A program made the translations under genes and the position numbers. The notes beneath the pieces were generated by a model. That model was not told the DNA's origin. It saw only the letters and a list, made by a program, of their open reading frames with translations, and did not search any database. DNA of 64,000 nucleotides, taken from assembly GCF_036227405.1 (NCBI RefSeq), contig NZ_CP109473.1, positions 2,976,001 to 3,040,000 of the forward strand. Direction: 5' to 3'. How positions within the stretch are numbered: the first letter of the stretch is position 1; every line of letters starts with the position of its first letter. Shown piece after piece: positions 44,692 to 51,546 of this stretch. This DNA comes from Streptomyces sp. NBC_01460 (GTDB lineage Bacteria > Actinomycetota > Actinomycetes > Streptomycetales > Streptomycetaceae).

Positions 44692-47263
44692 GCAGGTCCA
44701 GCAGACCCGGGGGACGCCCACCGTCGGCCGGGCCCCGGCCCCCGGACAGGAAGTGCAGGGCGAGCAGCAGCCCCGCCGCCCCCGTGCCGAGGTCGGCGGA
44801 GAAGCGCCGCAGCGTCGCCCCCGGGACGAGCAGCCCCTCCTCGTCGGCGACGAGGTGCCAGGCGAGGTTGCGTACGGAGGCCATGACCCCGGGCCCGGTC
44901 CGGGTCACGGGGTCGAGCTGGCCCGCCGCCGCGGCGAGGCCCGCACGCCCGGTGAACAGCCCCGGTTCGCGGACGAATTCCATGGCACAGCCCTGGGCCA
45001 CACCCGGGATCAGGGCGCTCAGTGCCTCGTCCTCGTACCGGGCGGTGTACGCCTGCGCGACCAGCGCGACCCCTGAGCTGCCCTGGTCGAGATAGAGCAG
45101 ATGGCGTCGGCCGTCCTTCACCTGGAGGGAGCCGTCGTCCATGGTGACCAGGTGTCCGGCCTCCCGTCCCAGGGCGGTGCGGGCGGCCCGGCGCAGCCAT
45201 TCCTCGCCGGTCAGGGTGTGCAGTTCCAGGAGGAGGAGAGCGGCTCCGCTCAGCCCGCGCAGCAGCCCCGCCGACTCCGGCGGCTTCATGCCGTCCACGT
45301 GTTCGCCCCGCACCAGCCGGTCCAGGTCCCGGGCGGTGCGCAGGGCCCCGTCGACGAGCCGGGGGTCGGGAGCGGCGCCGTTCAGCCGGGCCATGCGGAG
45401 TGCGGCGAGCGCGGTGCCCGCGCGTCCGGTGAGCAGATCAGCCGATGCCGTCGTCGGCGCGACGGACGTCGCGCGTTCCCACACCTCCCGTCCCTGCTCG
45501 GTACGGCCCAGGAGGGAGAGCACCAACGCCGCGCCGGGCAGCCCGTCGTAGAGTCCGCCGGCCCCGGCGGGATCCCTGCGCAGCGCAGCCGCCGCGAGCC
45601 AGTCGGTCCACTCCCCGGGGACGGGGGCGCCCGTCCGGTGCAGGGCGTACAGGACACCGGCCGCGCCGTGCGCGAGATCGGTCCCGCCGGTCGCGAAGAG
45701 GCCGGGGGCGCCCGGGAAGAGGCGGTCCGCCCGTCCAGGGGTGGCTCCGGCGTGGATGCCGGCGAGGAGCCGGGCGCGTATCCCCGCCCAGTCGACCTCC
45801 GGCCCGTCGAACAGGGCGGCGACCTCGGCCTCACGCCGCCGTGAGGCGTCCAGGCCGCTCAGCAGTCCGGGCCGGCGGGGCCCCGCCCCGGCCGGCAGCC
45901 CGTACCGCCGGCGGGCCCAGCTCTCCAGGGTGAGGGCCTTCGCCCTTTCCAGTCCGGCCATCTCCATGACCGGCATCAGCATGGAGAGCCAGGTCGCCCA
46001 GAGCGCGTAGGCGTCGGCCTCCGCCCCGGGGGTGCCCTGGGGAGCCTGGAGGCCCTGGGCACCGGCCAGCGGGGTGGCCTGGTCGTCGAGGGCGGTGGCG
46101 TACTCGAAGTCGACGAGGGCGATCCGGCCGTCGGGCCGGACGATGATGTTGGAGGGGTGCAGATCGCCGAAGCGCAGCCCGCGCGCGTGGATCTCCTCCA
46201 GCGCCCGGGTGAGTTCACCGGTCACCGACTCGGTCCACGCGACGTAGGGGGCGAGTTCGTCCGCCGAGTCCGCCCCGCGTACGAGGGAGAAGCGGGCGAC
46301 GATCTCCTCCAGCAGCGTGTTGCCCTCGATGTGCTCCTCGATCAGGAAGTGGTGCTCCCACACGGTCCGCACCCCGTACACCTCGGGTACGCAGTCCAGT
46401 CCGGCCAGCGCGGTCAGCGCCCGGTGCTCGCGGTGCAGGCGGGTGACGGCGTCGTCGCCCACGCCGTCGAGGCCGCAGTGCGGCCGTGCCTCGCGCAGGA
46501 CCACGCGCCGACCGGTCCCCCGGTCCTCGGCGAGGTAGATCCCGCCGGCGTTGGAGAACTGGAGTGCCTCGGTGACCGTGTACGGGAAGGAGTCGTCGCG
46601 GGCGGCGGCGCGCGCCGCGAGGTGGGGCCGCAGGGCCTCGGGGACCTCGACCCAGGAGGGCACCCGGAACACGACACCGCGTTCGTCGGGGACCAGCTTC
46701 CCGGACGGGTCCCGCAGGGCGAGGACCCGGCGGCCCTCGGCGTCGTCGCACCAGCGGGGGACGTAGGCGCCGTAGCGCGTGTAGACCGGTGCGTCGCCGA
46801 TCCGCAGGTCGCTGAGGACGTAGGGGCCGCTGCGTCCCGCCAGGGTCCGGGACAGTTCGTCGGCCAGGGCGAGGAACACGGCCTCGTCGGGCGGGTAGGC
46901 CGCGATGAACTTGCCCGCGCCGCTGCGGTTCACGTGCTTGCCCGCCATCAGCAGCAACGCCTGCTCGCTGCGCAGGAACTTGAAGGGCACACCGTGGCGG
47001 ACGCAGATCCGGGCGGTGTCCCGCAGGGTGGCCTCGGCCTCGTCGGGGACGGTGGACACATGGATCTTCCAGCCCTGCTCGGCGGGTTCGACGTGCTCGG
47101 GCACCAGCGAGGTCCACAGGCCGACGGCCTCACGGCGCCAGCCGGCCGGAGGAGGATCGGTGTCGAGCCGGTACCGGGACTCCTCGTCGGGCAGCCGGGC
47201 CGGGGTGTCGAAGTACGTACGGTCGGCGAGGCAGTACAGCTGGGTTTCCTGGATGCCTGGCAC
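44675..47263 (-). CDS. lanKC: Class III lanthionine synthetase LanKC
   Basis: An 862-aa three-domain enzyme. The N-terminal lyase part has FKFLRSEQALLLMAGKHVNRSGAGKFIAAYP. The Ser/Thr kinase part has VVLREARPHCGL, HHFLIEEHIEGNTL, GLRFGDLHPSNIIV, and IALVDFEYA. The C-terminal LanC-like part has GTDLAHGAAGVLYALH, SADLLTGRAGTALAAL, YLDQGSSGVALVA, and GLFTGRAGLAAA. The cyclase lacks the WCxG and CHG zinc ligands, which marks class III (RamC/LabKC) rather than class IV. It phosphorylates Ser/Thr of the precursor, removes phosphate, and forms rings. GTG at 47263. It follows the MFS gene and lanA in the same direction and would process the LanA peptide. Confidence 0.93.
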   Translation of the reverse strand: MPGIQETQLYCLADRTYFDTPARLPDEESRYRLDTDPPPAGWRREAVGLWTSLVPEHVEPAEQGWKIHVSTVPDEAEATLRDTARICVRHGVPFKFLRSEQALLLMAGKHVNRSGAGKFIAAYPPDEAVFLALADELSRTLAGRSGPYVLSDLRIGDAPVYTRYGAYVPRWCDDAEGRRVLALRDPSGKLVPDERGVVFRVPSWVEVPEALRPHLAARAAARDDSFPYTVTEALQFSNAGGIYLAEDRGTGRRVVLREARPHCGLDGVGDDAVTRLHREHRALTALAGLDCVPEVYGVRTVWEHHFLIEEHIEGNTLLEEIVARFSLVRGADSADELAPYVAWTESVTGELTRALEEIHARGLRFGDLHPSNIIVRPDGRIALVDFEYATALDDQATPLAGAQGLQAPQGTPGAEADAYALWATWLSMLMPVMEMAGLERAKALTLESWARRRYGLPAGAGPRRPGLLSGLDASRRREAEVAALFDGPEVDWAGIRARLLAGIHAGATPGRADRLFPGAPGLFATGGTDLAHGAAGVLYALHRTGAPVPGEWTDWLAAAALRRDPAGAGGLYDGLPGAALVLSLLGRTEQGREVWERATSVAPTTASADLLTGRAGTALAALRMARLNGAAPDPRLVDGALRTARDLDRLVRGEHVDGMKPPESAGLLRGLSGAALLLLELHTLTGEEWLRRAARTALGREAGHLVTMDDGSLQVKDGRRHLLYLDQGSSGVALVAQAYTARYEDEALSALIPGVAQGCAMEFVREPGLFTGRAGLAAAAGQLDPVTRTGPGVMASVRNLAWHLVADEEGLLVPGATLRRFSADLGTGAAGLLLALHFLSGGRGPADGGRPPGLLDLLTLGR

Positions 47264-47330
47264 GCTCGGCCTTTCTCGTGGAAGCCCGCGTGAGCGGCGG
47301 ACGGTGGTGGTGGCGGCCCCGGTTCGCGGA

Positions 47331-48626
47331 TCAGTCCCCCGTGGCGGCGGGTTTCGCGCCGGCCGGTGCGTGGTCCGGGCCCGCCGCGGGCCCGGCGCCG
47401 GGCTCCGGACGGTCGGTGGGCTCCGGGGACGGCTCCGTCCGCGCCGAGCGGGCGAAGGTGACCACGAGGGCGGAGACGGCCAGCACGCAGCCGGTCAGGG
47501 CGAAGGCCCAGCGGGCGCCGAAGGCGGTCAGCAGGGCTCCTCCGGCCAGCGGCCCGAACGGCTGGACCATGGAGGACAGGAAGCCCGCCGCGCTCTGCAC
47601 CCGGCCCACCCGGTCCTCCGGGGTCACGACCAGGAGCTTCGAGAGGAATCCGATGCTGGCGATCGTCGACAGGCACATGCAGAGCGCGCACAGGACTCCG
47701 GCCACCAGCGGCCGGCTGATCCAGGCCATCACCCCGGCGGCCGCCACACAGGTCCAGCAGGTGGCGACGATCAGGACCCGGGAGTACCGGGCGGGTCGGA
47801 TCCGCGGCGCGAGCAGCGCCCCGGACAGCGCCCCGGCGGAGACACAGGTGAGGACGAAGCCGCCGCCGACGCCGGACGTGCCCCCGTCGGAGAACGCGGT
47901 CAGGGCGGTGAACGTGAGTGCCCCGAACGCGAAGTTCATGCCCAGGCCGAAGACGAGGAGGACCGTACGGAGGTACGGCAGCCCCCACAGGAAGGTCAGC
48001 CCCGCCAGGAGCTCGCGCCGGCTGAACACGGCGCCCGCCTTCGACCTGGCCCGGGAGCGGGTGCGTACGAGGGCCACGCAGACCGTCGACAGGAGCAGGC
48101 CCAGCGCCTCGGCCGCGAACGGCAGGGCCGGGTGGATGCCGAACAGCGCTCCCCCGACGAGGGGCCCGACGAGCCGGGCCGTCTGGGTGCGTGCCTGGAG
48201 CCGCGCGGTGGCGGTGCCCATCTGGTCGGCCGGGACGACCGCGCGCATGAGGCCGAAGACGGCCGGCCCGTAGACGCTGCCGATCACCGCGCCCGCCGCG
48301 GCGCAGAGCAGGACGAGCGCCATGGGGACGTGTCCGGACCAGACGGCGACGGTGAGGGCGGTGACGACGATCAGGCTGCCGACGTCGCAGACCCGCATCA
48401 GCCGGCGGCGTTCGACGCGGTCCGCCATCACCCCGCCGGGCAGCATCGTGATCAGGACGGCTCCCACGGACACCGTCCCGACCGCTCCGGCCTGCACCGC
48501 CGATCCGGTCTCCTTGAGCACCAGCAGCGGAAGGGCGAGGGAACTCATCTGCCCGCCCAGGACCGCGAAGAGGCCGCTCAGCCAGAGCAGCCGGAAATCC
48601 CTGTTGCCGCGCAGCGGCGTGGTCAT
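47331..48626 (-). CDS. MFS transporter of the class III lanthipeptide cluster
   Basis: A 431-aa major facilitator with about 12 transmembrane helices. It starts with GNRDFRLLWLSGLFAVLGGQMSSLALPLLVL and has the loop motif GGVMADRVERRRLM between helices 2 and 3, the pattern of DHA3-like drug or peptide exporters. The C-terminal 45 residues are a soluble Pro/Ala/Gly-rich tail. Position between lanA and lanKC suggests export of the modified peptide or self-protection. Its start region is duplicated upstream, making a 12-codon leader frame whose stop overlaps this ATG. Confidence 0.92.
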   Translation of the reverse strand: MTTPLRGNRDFRLLWLSGLFAVLGGQMSSLALPLLVLKETGSAVQAGAVGTVSVGAVLITMLPGGVMADRVERRRLMRVCDVGSLIVVTALTVAVWSGHVPMALVLLCAAAGAVIGSVYGPAVFGLMRAVVPADQMGTATARLQARTQTARLVGPLVGGALFGIHPALPFAAEALGLLLSTVCVALVRTRSRARSKAGAVFSRRELLAGLTFLWGLPYLRTVLLVFGLGMNFAFGALTFTALTAFSDGGTSGVGGGFVLTCVSAGALSGALLAPRIRPARYSRVLIVATCWTCVAAAGVMAWISRPLVAGVLCALCMCLSTIASIGFLSKLLVVTPEDRVGRVQSAAGFLSSMVQPFGPLAGGALLTAFGARWAFALTGCVLAVSALVVTFARSARTEPSPEPTDRPEPGAGPAAGPDHAPAGAKPAATGD

Positions 48627-48686
48627 GGTGAACTCCCGGGGACGGTCCGGGCAGCGGTCATCGTGAACTCCCGGGGACGGTCTGGG
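48621..48686 (-). repeat. Duplicated ribosome site and start codon with a 12-codon leader ORF
   Basis: A 31-bp segment with GGTCAT, GTGAACTCCCGGGGACGGTC and GGG occurs at 48621-48651 and again at 48656-48686. On the minus strand each copy carries the same ribosome site (GGGAG) and an ATG. The upstream ATG (48661) opens MTAARTVPGSSP, whose TGA (48625-48623) overlaps the MFS ATG (ATGA). This could couple MFS translation to the leader. Confidence 0.75.
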
Positions 48687-48731
48687 TCGTGACGAGGGGT
48701 GCGGGCCCGTCCGGGCCGCGGAAGCGACGGC

Positions 48732-48761
48732 GGGGCGGCTCCGTCATGACGGAACCGCCCC
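48732..48761 (-). terminator. Hairpin between lanA and the MFS gene
   Basis: GGGGCGGCTCCGTCA and TGACGGAACCGCCCC pair over 15 bp with one mismatch and hardly any loop. It lies 75 bp past the lanA stop and can cut most transcripts short, giving more precursor than enzyme. Confidence 0.75.
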
Positions 48762-48835
48762 ACATCACCGGCCGGCCGGGCGCCACGGCCGGAGGTCCTG
48801 CCCCGTCCTCCGTGGCGCCGCCCCGGTGTGTCCGG

Positions 48836-48994
48836 TCAGTCAGCGAGGACGACGCTGATCACGCTGACGCAGCTGCCGCCCGGGGCCTCGATCTCCTTGT
48901 TGGCCGTCTCCTGGAGGTCCAGCACGGAGTGCGCCTCGACCTCGGGGGTCTCGTCGTTGTTGTCGTCGGCGACGGGCTGGGTGTTCTCGGACAT
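48836..48994 (-). CDS. lanA: Class III lanthipeptide precursor peptide
   Basis: A 52-aa peptide. The acidic leader (MSENTQPVADDNNDETPEVE) continues with AHSVLDLQETANKEIEAP. The LDLQ stretch is the helix that class III LanKC enzymes recognise. After a GG comes SCVSVISVVLAD, with Ser at 41, 44 and 47 and one Cys at 42. Classical labionin or lanthionine motifs in this class have Ser before Cys (S-xx-S-xxx-C); here the Cys precedes two of the Ser. The ATG has GGACGGAGACCACC upstream. It is followed by a hairpin and then the MFS and lanKC genes. Too short to be found by ordinary gene callers with a high cutoff. Confidence 0.85.
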   Translation of the reverse strand: MSENTQPVADDNNDETPEVEAHSVLDLQETANKEIEAPGGSCVSVISVVLAD

Positions 48995-49044
48995 GGTGGT
49001 CTCCGTCCACTCGTGAGTGCACTGCCCCGGGGCCGGCGGGATGT

Positions 49045-49065
49045 CCCGCCGTCCGGTGCGGCGGG
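49045..49065 (-). promoter_or_regulatory. Hairpin in the presumed lanA leader
   Basis: CCCGCCG and CGGCGGG pair over 7 bp with a 7-nt loop, about 50 bp before the lanA start. It may stabilise the leader RNA. Confidence 0.4.
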
Positions 49066-49087
49066 CTGGTGCCTGCCGTTGCCGAGA

Positions 49088-49140
49088 AAGTTAGGAGGGC
49101 CGGCCTGGGAGACGCTTCGGCAGCGGTATGGCAGCGGTAT
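49088..49140 (-). promoter_or_regulatory. Candidate SARP-controlled lanA promoter
   Basis: GGCAGCGGTAT is repeated exactly head to tail at 49119-49129 and 49130-49140, an 11-bp period as in SARP binding sites. Read toward lanA the unit is ATACCGCTGCC. TAACTT on the minus strand (49093-49088) is a candidate -10 element. ATACCGCT occurs once more at 49217-49224, pointing toward the radical-SAM gene. Confidence 0.65.
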
Positions 49141-49316
49141 CCGGCCAGTTCGGAGGGTGTGCGCGGCCCGGACAGGGGCGTCCGGCAGGGTCCGGCGGGG
49201 CCGGTGAGCTGGGCCCATACCGCTCCTGAACCGGCCGTGGACCACCACCGAACCGGGGCGCCGGACCCTGGGTACGCGCCTGACGCGCCCCAGCCCTCTG
49301 AAGGAGGCGGCCCCGC

Positions 49317-50402
49317 ATGGAACTCGGCGAACTCGTCGGACGGCGGCCCTTCCCCGCCGCCGGGCTGCTGCTCGGCCTCACCCGGCGCTGCCCCCTGAGC
49401 TGCGCCCACTGCTCGACCGGATCGACCCTGGGCACGCGGGAGGAGCCCGACGCCGGCCAACTGGTGAGTTTCGTCGGCTCGTTCACCCGGGCCGACCGCC
49501 CCGACGTGGTGATGCTGACCGGGGGCGAACCGCTGCTGCTGCCCGCGCTCGTCGAGGAGCTGAGCGCCCGGGCCCGCGCCGCCGGTTCGCGTACGGCGCT
49601 GCTCAGCGGCATGTTCTTCGCCCGCTCCCGGGAGATCCCGCCGCCGGTCCTGCGCGCGATCAGGGGCGTCGACCACTTCTCCGCCAGCCTCGACGCCCAC
49701 CACGAGCGGGAGATCCCCCGCGCCGACGTGTTCCGCGCCGTGCACCGGGTGCGGGAGGCGGGGGTGGCGGTGAGCTTCCACCTCACCGGGACGGGGGCGG
49801 ACGATCCCTACCTCGCGGACATCACCCGCGCCGTGGACGAGGAGTTCGGCGGCCGGGTCCCCTCACTGGTCAACGAGGTGAGGCCGTTCGGCCGGGCGGC
49901 CTCCTGGGCCGCGCCCGCCCGGACCGGCCCGGAGGCGGGCGCGGTCTCCCCGTGCGCCATGGCCGCCTGGCCGGTGGTCGCCTTCGACGGGACGGTGCTC
50001 GCCTGCTGCAACCAGGACACCGTGGACCGCCGGCCCGCCCCCGCCCACCTGCGCCTCGGGCACGTCGCCACCGACGACTGGGCGGCGGTGCGCCGCCGCG
50101 CCCTGGAGTCGCCCGTGCTGCGCATGATCCGCACGGTCGGCCCCGCCCATCTGGCCGCGCGCTCCGGTGTCCCCTCCCGGGGCGCCTCCTACTGCGAGGG
50201 CTGCCGGGCCCTGGGTTCCGACCCCGGGGTGACTGCCGAGGCGAACGCGGTGGCCGCGGGGGCCGCGGGTGCGCTGCTGGACCTGACCGCGGCCCACCGC
50301 GGGGCGGCGGAGGGGCCGGTGGGTGTCGTACGGCATCACGGCTGCGCCGCGTACGCCCCGCTGGTCACGGCCCGCGCGACCGCCGCGGGCGGTTCCCGGT
50401 GA
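49317..50402 (+). CDS. Radical SAM protein, presumed RiPP maturase
   Basis: A 361-aa radical SAM enzyme. CPLSCAHC (Cys25, Cys29, Cys32) is the CxxxCxxC motif that binds the [4Fe-4S] cluster and SAM; TGGEPLLLPAL is the SAM-binding GGE strand. C-terminal cysteines (SPCAMAAWPVVAFDGTVLACCNQ, then YCEGCRALG) form a SPASM-like auxiliary-cluster region, typical for enzymes acting on ribosomal peptides. ATG has CTGAAGGAGG upstream. It overlaps the HDO gene by GTGA and is divergent from lanA with a shared 322-bp control region. Substrate is most likely the 81-aa peptide two genes on, or, less likely, LanA. Confidence 0.85.
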   Translation: MELGELVGRRPFPAAGLLLGLTRRCPLSCAHCSTGSTLGTREEPDAGQLVSFVGSFTRADRPDVVMLTGGEPLLLPALVEELSARARAAGSRTALLSGMFFARSREIPPPVLRAIRGVDHFSASLDAHHEREIPRADVFRAVHRVREAGVAVSFHLTGTGADDPYLADITRAVDEEFGGRVPSLVNEVRPFGRAASWAAPARTGPEAGAVSPCAMAAWPVVAFDGTVLACCNQDTVDRRPAPAHLRLGHVATDDWAAVRRRALESPVLRMIRTVGPAHLAARSGVPSRGASYCEGCRALGSDPGVTAEANAVAAGAAGALLDLTAAHRGAAEGPVGVVRHHGCAAYAPLVTARATAAGGSR

Positions 50403-51133
50403 GCGCCGCCGGGCCGAGCTCCTCGGCGCGGCTGCGGGTCACCCTGGGGCTGCTGGACGCGGAACTGCTGCACGCGATGGAGCACATGTGGCGCGAGGAG
50501 GACCTCCTGCCGCGCTACCGGCGCTACCTGTGTGCGATGCACGCGGTGGTGCGGGCGTCGGTTCCGCTGATGGAGCGCGCCCTGGAGCGGTCCGTGCGGC
50601 TGGACGTCTGCGGCGATCCGCTGGCCGGCCCCCTGGCGGCGTATCTCCGCGGGCACATCCGGGAGGAGGCGGGCCACGACGTCTGGCTGCTGGAGGACAT
50701 CCGCGCGGCGGGTTCGCTGCCCGCGGACGCCCTCGCCCCGATGCCCGCGCCGGTCGTCGCCGCACTCGCCGGCTCCCAGTACTACTGGATCGAGCACCAC
50801 CACCCGGTGGCCCTGCTCGGCTACATCGCGGTGCTGGAGGGGTACGCGCCCGCCGCCGACCTGACCTCCCGCATCGCGCGCACGACCGGTCTGCCGGACA
50901 CCGCGCTGCGGACGGTGCGGGAGCACGCGGCGCTGGACACGGGCCATCTGGACGAGCTGTACGCGCTGCTGGACCGGCTGCCGCTGACCCGTGGCCAGGA
51001 GTCCGACGTGACGGTCAGCGCCCTGCACTCCCTCGACGCGCTCACCCGGCTGTTCGTCCGGCTCGGGCGCTCCGCGGCGGCGCCGCTGCCGCGGAGGGCC
51101 GGACCTCTCTCACCGACGGGAGTCACCCCATGA
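50399..51133 (+). CDS. Heme-oxygenase-like (TenA/PqqC-fold) diiron oxidase-like protein
   Basis: A 244-aa all-helical protein of the heme-oxygenase-like superfamily. Conserved-looking metal ligands are REEAGHDVWLLEDI, YYWIEHHHPVALLGYIAVLEGY and REHAALDTGHLDELYALL. The spaced E...H...D and E...H sites are of the form seen in heme-oxygenase-like diiron oxidases (HDOs), rather than of heme-binding members. GTG at 50399 overlaps the radical-SAM stop and its own stop overlaps the next ATG (ATGA), so all three are translated together. Presumed to oxidise or oxygenate the peptide; that is inference from context. Confidence 0.8.
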   Translation: MSAAGPSSSARLRVTLGLLDAELLHAMEHMWREEDLLPRYRRYLCAMHAVVRASVPLMERALERSVRLDVCGDPLAGPLAAYLRGHIREEAGHDVWLLEDIRAAGSLPADALAPMPAPVVAALAGSQYYWIEHHHPVALLGYIAVLEGYAPAADLTSRIARTTGLPDTALRTVREHAALDTGHLDELYALLDRLPLTRGQESDVTVSALHSLDALTRLFVRLGRSAAAPLPRRAGPLSPTGVTP

Positions 51134-51375
51134 CAGGACCACCCGACAGCAGCGCCTTCCCCGGGACGCCCGGGGGCGGTGAACAGCCCGCGCTGCCGGC
51201 TGCGTTGTACGAGGCCGGCCTGCCGGTGGACATGCTCACCGAGGAACAGCGCCTCGTGCTCAGCCAGCTCACGGAGGAGGAACTCGCCGTGCTGCTGGAC
51301 ATCAAGAGCCGGCTGGACGCGGTGGAACCCGAGGTCCGGGCACACGGCGAGATCGCCGGGGGCGCCCTGTTCTGA
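51130..51375 (+). CDS. 81-aa peptide, likely precursor of the radical-SAM/HDO system
   Basis: An 81-aa peptide without any Cys. A Pro/Gly-rich start leads to LPAALYEAGLPVDMLTEEQRLVL, then LTEEELAVLLDIKSRLDAV, two Leu/Glu helices that look like a recognition domain. The end is EPEVRAHGEIAGGALF with terminal Phe. I recall a family called the aroma-sacti cluster domain with this kind of LTEEQ...LTEEE pattern, but could not check it. Lack of Cys rules out thioether (sactipeptide) chemistry on this peptide itself. It overlaps the HDO gene (ATGA) and is followed by a strong terminator, as expected for the last gene of a RiPP operon. Confidence 0.75.
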   Translation: MTGPPDSSAFPGTPGGGEQPALPAALYEAGLPVDMLTEEQRLVLSQLTEEELAVLLDIKSRLDAVEPEVRAHGEIAGGALF

Positions 51376-51432
51376 GCCGCGTCCGCGGTCCGGCCGGCCC
51401 CGGGGCCGGGCCGGATCCCGCGGCCCCGGAGG

Positions 51433-51462
51433 GGGCAGGGCCGGTACGCACCGGCCCTGCCC
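51433..51462 (+). terminator. Strong hairpin after the 81-aa peptide gene
   Basis: GGGCAGGGCCGGT and ACCGGCCCTGCCC pair perfectly over 13 bp with a 4-nt loop, 57 bp past the stop. It separates the RiPP operon from the cyclase gene, and a CCCG-type simple repeat (about 51498-51531) follows. Confidence 0.8.
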
Positions 51463-51546
51463 GCCCGGCGGCGCGGCCCCGCCCCCGCATCCGGCCCGCC
51501 GACCCGCCCACCCGCCCGCCCGCCCGCCCGCAGAGAAGGGATCGTC

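Noticed and set aside
49317..50402. Sactipeptide maturase acting on the 81-aa peptide
   Set aside because: The peptide has no Cys, which sactionine bonds require; the name is not used.
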